DNA of 64,000 bases from Caldalkalibacillus salinus (GCF_016745835.1 NZ_JAERVL010000001.1:434001-498000), one strand, 5' to 3'; shown: positions 8,698 to 17,089, counted from the stretch's first letter. Notes: generated by a model from the letters alone, not told the origin. A program made the numbers and translations.

Positions 8698-10014
8698 TTA
8701 AACATTGACACGCTCATTGTGTTTAGAATGACGCTGTTGCGTTTGATTGATCGTTTCTAAAGGCGTCTTAGGCGTATGGGTGTTCGCATGACTCATACTA
8801 TACCACATCAAACCGGCACTCAGGAGGAATAACCCACTTGTCACAATAAACACAGCAGAGATGCCAAAGTAACCTGATAATACCCCGCCCATAACAGGCC
8901 CAAGTACATTCCCGAGAAAGCGGAAACTCTGATTATAACCTAAAACTTCTCCCTGCATGTTAAGTGGCGCCACTTGACGGATATAACCTGTTGTACATGG
9001 AATAAGACCACCAAGAAAAATACCAAATATAAAACGGAATACAACCAGTTGCCATAGCGACCCGGCCAAAGCCTGTGGTATAAAAGTAAAAGAAGCACAA
9101 ATGAGCAACCCTAGGAGAACTTTTTCATGCCCAATCCGATCACCTAAATTCCCCCATTGTCTTGTCGCTACAAAGTTACCAAACCCTGTTGCAGAGAAGG
9201 CGAGTCCTGCTAGAAATGCGATATTGGCTGCGTCTGATTGTAGGTGACTCACATATAACGCTAATAAAGGCTGGACACTGAAATTAGCCATCTGTATCAG
9301 TAGAGATAAGAACATCACAGTAAGCAGAACAGGATGATGCACGATATGGCTTAGCACTTCTTTTCTCGTATACTGTTTTTCCTTCTGACCAGGTTCCTTT
9401 AATTTCACTTCCTTAATACCCACGACAACAAGCAGTGTCGCTAGTGCAATGGCCACTGAAGTGAAAAGAAACGTGTATGAGAATCCTAACCAATCTGCTA
9501 GTGTTCCGCCTAATAGGGGTCCACACAACCCGCCTGCTACAGTACCCATTTGGAGTGTTCCTAGCGTTTTCCCAGCGACTTCCTTAGGCGTCTGCGAAGA
9601 GATGAGCGCGATCGAAGTAGGTATGAAGCCTGTAACGATACCCATGAACAGGCGCAATATAAATAGTTGCTCTACAGATTGGACGTAGCCCATTAAAAAT
9701 ATACTAGCGGCAATACCGAAGCCGGTAAACATTAATATTTTCTTATATCCTTTGCGGTCGCCAAATCTGCCCCACAACGGAGAAACAAGAAAGGCGACAA
9801 GGAAGGTGATCCCGAAGACGAAACCTGCCCAGCGCTGAACATACGCTTCTGAGAAATCACCTAGCGTATCAATAAATAAAGATAAGAATGGGAGCACCAT
9901 CGTTGCACTGGCTGCAACGAAGAAATTTGCAACCCACATGATTAATAGATTTCTTTTTGCCGTCTGCTTTAAATCATCATAATCATCATGATTGTTTGTA
10001 GAAATAGTCAACAC
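8698..10014 (-). CDS. MFS multidrug-type efflux transporter
   Basis: About 438 residues and 12 predicted transmembrane helices, in two halves separated by a charged loop (KEPGQKEKQYTRKE, about residues 215-230). The loop 2-3 signature of the drug:H+ antiporters is seen as GRFGDRKGYKK, repeated in the second half as GNLGDRIGHEK. The proline/glycine-rich helix 5 segment (GPLLGGTLADWLG) fits MdtG/NorA-like exporters. The likely start is GTG 10014, but AGAAGG lies almost on top of it, so the start is not firm. Substrate unknown. Confidence 0.85.
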   Translation of the reverse strand: MLTISTNNHDDYDDLKQTAKRNLLIMWVANFFVAASATMVLPFLSLFIDTLGDFSEAYVQRWAGFVFGITFLVAFLVSPLWGRFGDRKGYKKILMFTGFGIAASIFLMGYVQSVEQLFILRLFMGIVTGFIPTSIALISSQTPKEVAGKTLGTLQMGTVAGGLCGPLLGGTLADWLGFSYTFLFTSVAIALATLLVVVGIKEVKLKEPGQKEKQYTRKEVLSHIVHHPVLLTVMFLSLLIQMANFSVQPLLALYVSHLQSDAANIAFLAGLAFSATGFGNFVATRQWGNLGDRIGHEKVLLGLLICASFTFIPQALAGSLWQLVVFRFIFGIFLGGLIPCTTGYIRQVAPLNMQGEVLGYNQSFRFLGNVLGPVMGGVLSGYFGISAVFIVTSGLFLLSAGLMWYSMSHANTHTPKTPLETINQTQQRHSKHNERVNV

Positions 10015-10129
10015 CTTCTCAGTACGAATATTTCGTTCATCTAAATATTATACGTAAAATTTCACATAACGTAAAGTCTGTTGTCCCGGACACAAACTAG
10101 AAAAAAAGTTATATAATCATTCAAAAAAA

Positions 10130-10155
10130 TGAAACTTAGATCTTTTCGGTACGTA
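10130..10155 (+). promoter_or_regulatory. SigW-type ECF promoter
   Basis: TGAAAC at 10130-10135, a 16-base spacer, and CGTA at 10152-10155: an exact match to the B. subtilis SigW consensus. The B. subtilis yuaF-floT operon is a known SigW target, so the context agrees. Confidence 0.85.
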
Positions 10156-10228
10156 GTTATAGTAACGGTTGGAACGAAAGGTTAACATGGTTTCAACGTA
10201 TCGAGATGTAAAGGAGGGTAAGAAAGTG

Positions 10229-10381
10229 ATGTTTAAATACTAAGAAAGAGTTAAAACGCCACCACACACCACTACATTTGAGGGAAGTACACAAAATGCA
10301 GGGAATATCAAACAAACCCTAAATAATGAACTTGAACCATGTGAAATGAAATCAGAAGTAGACTTAGAGCTAGCGTTCTAA
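10229..10381 (+). pseudogene. Possible broken small ORF in the SigW leader
   Basis: A good ribosome binding site (AAAGGAGGG) is followed by GTG ATG and three codons, then TAA at 10241-10243. The same frame then stays open for 45 codons to TAA at 10379-10381, with protein-like composition (ERVKTPPHTTTFEGSTQ and so on). Either a short gene was inactivated by a stop mutation, or the five-codon peptide is only a leader and the rest is chance. I do not recognise the product. Confidence 0.3.
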
Positions 10382-10426
10382 AAAGCCAAGTTCAATGAGT
10401 TTGCTTCTTAAAAGGAGTTATTGAAA

Positions 10427-10969
10427 ATGGAGGAGACAGCAATATCCTTCGAACAGTTCTACCTCTATGCGTTTATTGTTAGTGGAGCACTGACGCTCAT
10501 GTACATACTTTTAGGAGACATTTTGGAAGGGATTTTTGAATCGGTTCCTGAGGGCATATTCAGTCCGACACTTGTACTGTCTTTTGTCACATTTTTAGGG
10601 TGTACAGGATATATTTTAGAAAGATTCACGCCAATTCATAGTGGCATTGTCCTTTTATTTTCCATCGCATGTGCTCTTATTGTCGCGTCTTTATTACATT
10701 TTTTTGTTCTCGTTCCACTAACTTCTGCAGAGGAATCACTTGCCTATTCAGATGAGGATTTAAAAGGAAGGGTGGCGCAGGTGATCACTTCTATTCCAGA
10801 AGACGGCTACGGTGAAATACTCTTTGAAGGTGTTGGGGGTAATATCCCCAAAACAGCCCAGAGTTTTGAAAATGAAGCGATTGTCTCTGGTACAAAAGTA
10901 CTGGTGATTGATATGAAATCTGGTGTGGCCCATGTCAGCCCACACCAATCATTTGATGATTTAGAATAA
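10427..10969 (+). CDS. NfeD-like membrane protein (YuaF type)
   Basis: 180 residues: three hydrophobic segments in the first half (about 12-35, 42-65, 70-95) and a soluble C-terminal beta domain (about 110-178, with LKGRVAQVITSIPEDG and GTKVLVIDMKSGVAHV), like the OB-fold of NfeD proteins. Encoded 24 bases upstream of flotillin, the usual pairing; YuaF of B. subtilis belongs to the flotillin membrane-domain system and the SigW stress response. I chose ATG 10427 over TTG 10421 because AAAGGAG is 9 bases before the ATG but only 3 before the TTG. Confidence 0.87.
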   Translation: MEETAISFEQFYLYAFIVSGALTLMYILLGDILEGIFESVPEGIFSPTLVLSFVTFLGCTGYILERFTPIHSGIVLLFSIACALIVASLLHFFVLVPLTSAEESLAYSDEDLKGRVAQVITSIPEDGYGEILFEGVGGNIPKTAQSFENEAIVSGTKVLVIDMKSGVAHVSPHQSFDDLE

Positions 10970-10993
10970 TAGGATAAAAAGAGGAGGCGCAAC

Positions 10994-12655
10994 ATGGGAA
11001 CAATAGGGATATTAATCAGTATCGCCATCGGGCTTACCTTAGCACTCATCGGTGTGTTTGTTTCAAAATATCGTACAGCCGGCCCAGATGAAGCTTTGAT
11101 CGTCACAGGTAGTTTTCTAGGTAGAAAAAACGTGCACATCGACGAATCAGGTAATCGGCTAAAGATCGTACGCGGGGGAGGCACGTTCGTTCTACCAGTC
11201 TTTCAACAAGCAGAACCCCTAAGTCTACTATCTAGCAAGTTAGAGGTCGTGACACCTGAAGTGTACACAGAACAAGGTGTCCCCGTCATCGCAGATGGTA
11301 CGGCTATTATTAAAATCGGGGGATCGATCAGTGAGATCGCGACAGCAGCGGAGCAGTTTTTAGGGAAATCTCAGAATGACCGAGAACAGGAAGCGAAGGA
11401 AGTGCTTGAAGGTCACCTCCGTTCTATCCTAGGTTCTATGACGGTTGAAGAAATATATAAGAACCGTGAGAAATTTTCACAAGAAGTTCAAAGGGTCGCT
11501 TCAGTAGACTTAGCTAAAATGGGGCTTTTAATCGTCTCATTCACCATTAAAGACGTACGCGATAAGAACGGCTACTTAGACTCTTTAGGTCGTCCACGTA
11601 TTGCCCAAGTGAAGAGAGATGCCGATATCGCCACGGCTGAAGCAGACAAAGAAACGCGTATTAAACAGGCTGAAGCGAGTAAGGATGCCAAGAGAGCAGA
11701 ACTTGAGCGGGCCACAGAAATTGCGGAAGCCGAGAAGAGTAACCAACTAAAAGTCGCTGAGTACAGAGAAGAGCAAGATCGTGCCAAAGCACGTGCCGAC
11801 CAATCCTATCACCTAGAAGAAGCCCGAGCGCAACAGCAAGTCACGCAAGAACGTTTACAAGTTCAAATTATTGAGCGTGAAAAACAAATTGAGCTCGAGG
11901 AAAAAGAAATTGCACGTCGTGAACGTCAATATGACTCGGAAGTGAAGAAGAAAGCGGACGCCGATCGTTATTCTGTTGAACAATCAGCAGAAGCTGAGAA
12001 GCGTAAGCAACTGGCTGAAGCAGACGCAAACAAATATCGCATTGAAGCGATGGCCAAAGCGGAAGCTGAAAAGATCCGTATTGACGGTCTGGCTAAAGCC
12101 GAGGCTGAGAAAGCACAAGGGGAAGCAGAATCCGAAGTTATCCGCCTGAAAGGTCTTGCGGAAGCGGAAGCGAAAGAAAAGATTGCCGAAGCATTCAAAC
12201 AGTACGGTGAAGCGGCGATCCTTGGTATGATTGTAGAAATGTTACCAAAGTACGCCAAAGAAGTGGCTAGCCCACTCGGCAATATCGAGAAGATTACCGT
12301 TGTCGATACGGGTGGAAACGGTGGCGCAAATAAAGTATCTGGATATGCCACAGATCTAATGGCAACCTTACAAGAAAATCTAAAAGAATCATCGGGTATC
12401 GATGTTAAATCACTGATTGAAGGTTTTGCGGGTGGTATCTCTATCACACCTGACGAAGAAGTAAGACCGGCTAGTCAAGCAGGTGAGGATCAGAAAACGA
12501 CGACGGCACTAGAGGGTTCGACTAAAGAAAGCGCTCGTTCGTCTAAAAACAACAACAAAGCTTCTGGAAATCGTGCCGCTCAAGGAAAGAAAGCGCAGCC
12601 TCAATCAGACACACAACAAGAAACAGCAACGACAAAAGACACTCACCAATCATAG
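10994..12655 (+). CDS. floT: Flotillin (FloT/YuaG), SPFH membrane scaffold
   Basis: Scaffold of functional membrane microdomains. 553 residues: an N-terminal membrane segment (about 3-22), an SPFH/band-7 domain (about 30-195), a long Ala/Glu/Lys/Arg-rich coiled coil (about 205-400) with the repeated EAEK/AEAE pattern typical of flotillins, and a C-terminal part with GMIVEMLPKYAKEVA. The last 60 residues are Lys/Gln/Ser/Thr-rich low complexity and make it longer than B. subtilis FloT (509). Start ATG 10994 follows GAGGAGG. It forms an operon with the NfeD gene under the SigW promoter and ends at a terminator. Long frames on the opposite strand are artefacts of the coiled-coil codons. Confidence 0.95.
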   Translation: MGTIGILISIAIGLTLALIGVFVSKYRTAGPDEALIVTGSFLGRKNVHIDESGNRLKIVRGGGTFVLPVFQQAEPLSLLSSKLEVVTPEVYTEQGVPVIADGTAIIKIGGSISEIATAAEQFLGKSQNDREQEAKEVLEGHLRSILGSMTVEEIYKNREKFSQEVQRVASVDLAKMGLLIVSFTIKDVRDKNGYLDSLGRPRIAQVKRDADIATAEADKETRIKQAEASKDAKRAELERATEIAEAEKSNQLKVAEYREEQDRAKARADQSYHLEEARAQQQVTQERLQVQIIEREKQIELEEKEIARRERQYDSEVKKKADADRYSVEQSAEAEKRKQLAEADANKYRIEAMAKAEAEKIRIDGLAKAEAEKAQGEAESEVIRLKGLAEAEAKEKIAEAFKQYGEAAILGMIVEMLPKYAKEVASPLGNIEKITVVDTGGNGGANKVSGYATDLMATLQENLKESSGIDVKSLIEGFAGGISITPDEEVRPASQAGEDQKTTTALEGSTKESARSSKNNNKASGNRAAQGKKAQPQSDTQQETATTKDTHQS

Positions 12656-12659
12656 TGCC

Positions 12660-12693
12660 CAAAGACCTCTCTACTAGTATAGGGAGGTCTTTT
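12660..12693 (+). terminator. Terminator after floT
   Basis: AAAGACCTC / GAGGTCTTT inverted repeat with a T-rich end, 5 bases after the floT stop codon. Confidence 0.85.
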
Positions 12694-12889
12694 AAGATGT
12701 CTTTATTAGGAATGAGCGCTTCATATATAACCTTCAACTCACAGCCATGGAGGGGGTATTGAAAGGCTCGGCCAAGATAACTTTGTCACACACATGTCAA
12801 ATGAGAAAGGAACATAAGAAGGTAATAGAGATAACCATAGCGAATAAATAAAGAGTTATTACCATTATTAGTCAAAAGGAGTGAGGCGA

Positions 12890-13447
12890 GTGAATGAGGT
12901 TGTTGTCACAGCTGATCATGGAGCGGTTAAATTAGGAGATATCACAAAGGATAAGCTCTCACTATTAGTCCTGTTAAGGCATACGGGTTGACCGTTATGT
13001 CGAGAATACCTCGCGCAGTTGCGTGAGCAAGCAGACACAATAGAAGAGGCAGACGTTCACATCGTCGCGATTGTACCAACGGACGCCTCTCAAATTCAAT
13101 CATTTGTAGAGGTTTTTGGTCCTTATCCATTTAGAATAGTGGGTGATCCCAATAGAGACGTCTATCGAGCCATGCATTTAAAAAGGATGTCAAAGGTAAA
13201 AGCGTTACAGAGGATTTTAGGATATCTATTGTCAGGAAAAATACGGGAGGTTCTACCGAAACATAGAGAGCAGAATACAGTCATTAAAAAAGCGATGGCC
13301 ACGCAAGATGTTTATCAACTTGGGGGGACATGGTTGATCGACAAAAGTGGTAGCATCCGCTGGCAACATATCGACAAGGATTCTACTGACCATGCCACTG
13401 TATCAGATATATTAACAGCCGTTGAAACCATCAATGGGCGTGAGTGA
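12890..13447 (+). CDS. Candidate selenocysteine-containing peroxiredoxin-like protein (AhpC-TSA_2/PRX-like2), TGA at codon 34
   Basis: Thioredoxin-fold redox protein of 185 residues if TGA 12989-12991 is read as selenocysteine. The frame from GTG 12890 (site AAAGGAG 8 bases upstream) is open to TGA and then to 13447. Around the TGA the reading is LLVLLRHTG-U-PLCREYLAQLR, which is the active-site block of this family, where U replaces the first Cys of CxxC; the second Cys (37) is kept. Downstream family features are intact: VVAIVP-like VHIVAIVPTD, FRIVGDPNRDVYRA, GGTWLIDKSGSIRW. A hairpin follows the TGA at the spacing of bacterial SECIS elements. It heads a same-strand run of SGNH, CapA and sugar dehydrogenase-like genes. 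Alternatives: a nonsense mutation or a sequencing error at a Cys codon. No selenocysteine machinery lies in the window. Confidence 0.72.
12995..13040 (+). promoter_or_regulatory. Candidate bacterial SECIS element
   Basis: An upper stem CUCGCG(C)/(G)CGUGAG (13010-13016 with 13021-13027) closes a four-base loop AGUU with G at its second position, about 25 bases after the UGA. A lower stem pairs 12995-13001 with 13034-13040 (six pairs and one A-C mismatch) across an internal loop. Loop G and spacing fit published descriptions of bacterial SECIS elements; the large internal loop weakens the case. Inspected by eye only. Confidence 0.5.
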
Positions 13448-13503
13448 AGGTCATGAGCTGAAGCCATCTCGTTTTACAAGTTTAAAGGGGGGGTATACTA
13501 ATC

Positions 13504-14127
13504 ATGAATGGACATAAAAAGCATATTTTATTTATTGGAGATAGCATTACCGATTCATCAAGACGTGAGGACCCAGAGAGAATCGGATTTGGCTATGTAC
13601 GTTTAATTAGAGACGTCTTGATGGTCACACAGGGATACACCAAAGAGCAATTTACTAATCGAGGTATTGGGGGGAACAGAGTCACAGATTTAGAAAGCAG
13701 GTGGAAAAAGGACGTACTGGATTTACAACCGGATGTACTCTCAATCTCAATTGGAATTAACGATGTTTGGAGACAGTTAGACAGTCCAGAGATTGAGCAG
13801 GTGTACCCCGAGCAGTTTGAAACTGTGTATACCACGCTATTGTCTTCCGTTCGTCAAGAAACAGATGCGACATTAATGTTGATGGAACCTACCATTATTG
13901 AAGAAGATTCAGCTTCAAAAGGGAACGAGCGATTAAAAGAATATGTCACCATCGTCAATCGTCTAGCGAATCGCTTTGAGGGTACATTAGTCCCGACCCA
14001 TCAAGCATTTCTAGGCATGCTGAATCAATATCCTCAGACGACACTTACAACAGATGGTGTTCATATGAATTCTACTGGTGATATGTTAATGGCCCAGACA
14101 TGGTTAAAGTCCTACAGTGCAATGTAA
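13504..14127 (+). CDS. SGNH/GDSL-family hydrolase
   Basis: Esterase-type hydrolase of 207 residues. The four SGNH blocks are present: GDSITD with the nucleophilic Ser (about residue 13), the Gly in RGIGGNRVTDL, the Asn in SIGINDVWRQ, and the Asp-His pair in TDGVHMN near the C-terminus. No signal peptide, so it probably acts in the cytoplasm. Its size and the block I context resemble the bacterial lysophospholipase/acetylesterase group often active on deacetylation of sugars. It starts at ATG 13504 after an AAGGGGGG site and is 56 bases after the peroxiredoxin gene and 16 before the CapA-like gene, so one transcript is likely. Confidence 0.9.
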   Translation: MNGHKKHILFIGDSITDSSRREDPERIGFGYVRLIRDVLMVTQGYTKEQFTNRGIGGNRVTDLESRWKKDVLDLQPDVLSISIGINDVWRQLDSPEIEQVYPEQFETVYTTLLSSVRQETDATLMLMEPTIIEEDSASKGNERLKEYVTIVNRLANRFEGTLVPTHQAFLGMLNQYPQTTLTTDGVHMNSTGDMLMAQTWLKSYSAM

Positions 14128-14143
14128 ATGAACAGGTGATGAT

Positions 14144-15247
14144 ATGAGAATGGTAGACAACAATTGGATTAACATAATACTTTCGAGGGGACTACGACTG
14201 ACTGGCGTATTCCTCACACTGACCTTATTAGCAGGGTGCGTGTTCCTTGATTATATTCCTTGGCTACAACCTGAAGAAGTCACGCAGGAAATCGAGGAGA
14301 CAGCATCTGACACGGTTTTGAGACTCGCATTCGCTGGTGACACGATGGGTGCTGGTAAAGTAGCGCCCATTCTAGAAGAACAAGGATATATGTATCCGTT
14401 TGAAGAAGCCCGACCCTACTTTGAAGAAAGTGACTTAGCCATGGTCAACCTTGAGACAGCGATGAGCGATCGAGGGGATGCGGAAGATAAGGCTTACGCT
14501 TTCCGTACACATCCAGATTTCGTAAAGGGATTAGACTGGGCCGGTATTGATCTCGTGAGTGTCGCGAACAACCATTCATTAGATTACGGAGTTGTAGCGT
14601 TCTTAGATACACTTGATGAACTGCAGCAACATGAAATTGGTTACGTCGGTGGCGGTGTTAATGCTGAAGAAGCTTACCGTGAGCAAACATATGAAGTGAA
14701 TGGGCAAACCGTTGCCTTTCTCGGTTTTAGTCGTGTCTTACCAGATGTCTCTTGGTATGCTAGGGAGGATCAACCAGGTTTAGCTAGCGGCTACCAGGAG
14801 GAAAGAATATATCAAGGGATCCGTCAGGCATCCGCTTCGGCTGATTTGACCGTGGTTTATATTCATTGGGGCAACGAGATGGAATTAGAAGCCAGTGACG
14901 ACCAACGGAGAATCGCCCATCAGATGGTAGAAGAGGGCGCAGATGTTGTGATAGGTGCTCACCCACATGTGTTACAGGAACTAGAGTGGCATCAAGGGAA
15001 GCTCATTGCTTATAGCTTAGGAAACTTCGTATTCACGATGAGTCATGAAGATATTGGACGACAAACGGCTATTCTACAACTAGAAATCGATGCGGAAGGG
15101 GGACAAAAGGCCACGGTGTCTCCATTTCGAATCCGTCATGGCGCTGTATGGGAAGCAAAGGGTGAGGAACGTGAGGAGATATTGAGACGATTGCAAACCA
15201 TATCAACCACTGGAGAATGGCAAGACCATGTATTTTACCCTCGTTAA
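14144..15247 (+). CDS. CapA-family (YwtB-like) lipoprotein, metallophosphatase fold
   Basis: 367 residues with an N-terminal signal and lipobox LLAGC (Cys about 32), so anchored outside the membrane. The PGA_cap domain follows (about residues 50-335): FAGDTMGAG, MVNLETAMSD, VSVANNHSLDYG, VVYIHWGNEMEL, DVVIGAHPHVLQ and IAYSLGNFVF carry the metal-binding Asp, Asn and His residues of the calcineurin-like fold. CapA proteins take part in poly-gamma-glutamate capsule synthesis, but many stand-alone copies such as this one have no capBC neighbours, and the role here is open. Closely follows the SGNH gene and precedes the dehydrogenase-like gene by 24 bases. Confidence 0.9.
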   Translation: MRMVDNNWINIILSRGLRLTGVFLTLTLLAGCVFLDYIPWLQPEEVTQEIEETASDTVLRLAFAGDTMGAGKVAPILEEQGYMYPFEEARPYFEESDLAMVNLETAMSDRGDAEDKAYAFRTHPDFVKGLDWAGIDLVSVANNHSLDYGVVAFLDTLDELQQHEIGYVGGGVNAEEAYREQTYEVNGQTVAFLGFSRVLPDVSWYAREDQPGLASGYQEERIYQGIRQASASADLTVVYIHWGNEMELEASDDQRRIAHQMVEEGADVVIGAHPHVLQELEWHQGKLIAYSLGNFVFTMSHEDIGRQTAILQLEIDAEGGQKATVSPFRIRHGAVWEAKGEEREEILRRLQTISTTGEWQDHVFYPR

Positions 15248-15271
15248 CAAGAGATGCAAGGAGAGATAGAT

Positions 15272-16489
15272 ATGCCGAACAAACATATGACTCATTACTG
15301 TAAAGGGGGAATGGTTTGTTTCATGATCCTTAGCTTACTCATCGGTTGTGCACAGAACGAGGAGTTGGGACATCAGGAACAAACCACAGTCGCCCCTGAT
15401 TACGAAGAACAGAGGCCAAGTCAAAATGGGGATGGCCAAGAGGGGGTGGGCAACGAAGAGGATACAGAAGAGCGTACAGACGATGAAGAAAGGACGACAG
15501 ACGGGGGCTTTATCCGAGTGACAAAAGCTGAAACGTTAGCTTCAAACCTTGACATCCCTTGGGCTATGACGAAATGGGACGGTGTATTTTTCATAACACA
15601 GAGGGAAGGTAGCATGGCCAGAGTGGAGAATGGGCAAGTCAGGCAAGAAGAGTTGAAACTGACCAAGGATGTGCTCCATCATGGTGAAGGCGGTTTGTTA
15701 GGCTTTACACTAGACCCCGACTTTGACGATAATCACCTCGCTTACGTCTACCATACCTATCGAGAAGAAGGGACCCCCTATAATCGGGTTGCCGCCGTGC
15801 AGTATCTCGAAGGGACATGGGTGGAACAACGTAGTGTCATAGAAGGGATAAGAGGGGATCAATTTCATAATGGCGGACGTCTGAAGATTGGCCCCGATGG
15901 GTTGCTTTATATCACCACTGGTGACGCTTGGGAGGGTGAACAATCCCAGGATCATACGACACTTGCAGGCAGTATCTTACGCTTAGAACGAGATGGTTCC
16001 ATTCCAGAAGACAACCCTTTTCGTCAATCACCAGTATATTCCTACGGGCATCGTAATCCCCAAGGGCTAGCTTGGGACGCAACAGAACAAGTACTGTATA
16101 GTTCAGAGCACGGGCCACAAGGATATGATGAAATCAATAGAATTGTACCGGGTAAGAATTATGGCTGGCCTACTATCACTGGAGATCAACAGCAAAAAGA
16201 CTTGATCCCTCCTTTATTCCATTCAGGGGAGGACACTTGGGCGCCATCCGGTATGATCTTCCATCGTGGCATCATTTACGTCGCTTGCCTAAGGGGAAGC
16301 ATGGTACGGGCTTTTGATCCACATACGGGTGCAACGGATGTGATCTGGCAAGGGGAAGGAAGAATACGGGATATACACATGGATGACGATGAGCGCCTGT
16401 ATATCATCACTAATAATATTGACGGTAGAGGGCAACCGGATCAGATGGATGACAGACTAATTGAATTACATTACGAAGAATTAAAATAA
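15272..16489 (+). CDS. Glucose/sorbosone dehydrogenase-like beta-propeller lipoprotein (YliI type)
   Basis: 405 residues. Signal with lipobox LLIGC, an acidic and Gln/Thr-rich linker (about residues 30-85), then a six-bladed beta-propeller of the GSDH family: LDIPWAMTKWDGVFFITQ, GEGGLLGFTLDPDF, HNGGRLKIGPDGLLYITTGD, YGHRNPQGLAW, EHGPQGYDEINR and NYGWPTITGD. The family members are PQQ-linked soluble sugar dehydrogenases (Asd type); the His in the FHNGG block and the Arg in GHRNPQG are kept. The true substrate is unknown. Start ATG 15272 follows AAGGAGAG. Last gene of the run that begins with the peroxiredoxin; ends 18 bases before a convergent gene. Confidence 0.9.
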   Translation: MPNKHMTHYCKGGMVCFMILSLLIGCAQNEELGHQEQTTVAPDYEEQRPSQNGDGQEGVGNEEDTEERTDDEERTTDGGFIRVTKAETLASNLDIPWAMTKWDGVFFITQREGSMARVENGQVRQEELKLTKDVLHHGEGGLLGFTLDPDFDDNHLAYVYHTYREEGTPYNRVAAVQYLEGTWVEQRSVIEGIRGDQFHNGGRLKIGPDGLLYITTGDAWEGEQSQDHTTLAGSILRLERDGSIPEDNPFRQSPVYSYGHRNPQGLAWDATEQVLYSSEHGPQGYDEINRIVPGKNYGWPTITGDQQQKDLIPPLFHSGEDTWAPSGMIFHRGIIYVACLRGSMVRAFDPHTGATDVIWQGEGRIRDIHMDDDERLYIITNNIDGRGQPDQMDDRLIELHYEELK

Positions 16490-16507
16490 GGTAACATATG
16501 AAGGTGA

Positions 16508-17089
16508 TTAAGATGAAGCATTTGCTTCATCACGCTCTTTTTCACGTTCACTGCTGTACTGAAAAACTTTCGTAAATCCGTAAGAAAAGAAGGTCAACAT
16601 TATATTAAGGGCCAAAACATAGAGAAGAAAACTGATATTGAGGTTGATAAAACCGTAATAATGATGAAGGAGATAAATCATCATGAATTGTAAAATCACA
16701 AACGTCCCCGCTTCAGAGGTAAAGAAAGATGTCCCCTCTTTTGTCAAGAGATAACGAACGCCTAGAAACAGATGAACAAGAAACAGAAACGGCATCACAT
16801 AGACAGCAAGACTCATATATGATTCTGCGTTCTCAGGGTTAAAATAACGGGAGGCCCCCACGAGTTTTTGAGGATAGTCCAACAACAACGTATATGATTT
16901 GAATAACGGAAGTATCACACCAATAATGACAAACACGGCAATCGCTCTATGCCTATATGGCTGACTGTATTGTTTCTTTTTCATGATTGTGAGTAGGGCA
17001 TAATAAATACCAATGCAACTCAATGTAATCAATATGGTTAAAGCTAACGAGCCGAAAGTGGCTTGTTGTAGAAATTTGATGATACCCAT
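16508..17089 (-). CDS. Multi-pass membrane protein of unknown function
   Basis: I do not recognise the family. About 193 residues with five to six hydrophobic helices (roughly 10-35, 48-70, 88-112, 122-145, 150-175) and a charged C-terminus (SSEREKERDEANASS). I start at ATG 17089 (MGIIKFLQQ), 12 bases after AAAGGAG; an ATG ten codons upstream would lie before that site. It is convergent with the sugar dehydrogenase-like gene and has no same-strand partner. Confidence 0.75.
   Translation of the reverse strand: MGIIKFLQQATFGSLALTILITLSCIGIYYALLTIMKKKQYSQPYRHRAIAVFVIIGVILPLFKSYTLLLDYPQKLVGASRYFNPENAESYMSLAVYVMPFLFLVHLFLGVRYLLTKEGTSFFTSEAGTFVILQFMMIYLLHHYYGFINLNISFLLYVLALNIMLTFFSYGFTKVFQYSSEREKERDEANASS

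Larger units (their letters stand above)
10015..10426. other. 412-base gap holding a SigW promoter and a broken small frame
   Basis: Divergent region between the MFS gene and the NfeD-flotillin pair. It holds the SigW-type promoter at 10130-10155, a ribosome binding site with a four-codon frame interrupted by TAA (10229-10243) whose frame continues open to 10381, and the NfeD ribosome binding site at 10411-10417. The leader upstream of NfeD is thus about 265 bases. Confidence 0.6.

Noticed and set aside
10807-11184. A 125-codon minus-strand frame across the NfeD-floT junction
   Set aside because: Antisense to two well-supported genes, with no ribosome binding site or recognisable domain.
11968-12447. 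A 159-codon minus-strand frame inside floT
   Set aside because: It is antisense to the Ala/Glu-rich coiled coil of flotillin, whose codons rarely make stops on the other strand. No ribosome site and a Ser/Ala-rich unlikely product.
13019-13447. Peroxiredoxin-like protein starting at TTG 13019
   Set aside because: This start would remove the active site and first strand, and has no ribosome site. The GTG 12890 start with the TGA read through explains the sequence better.
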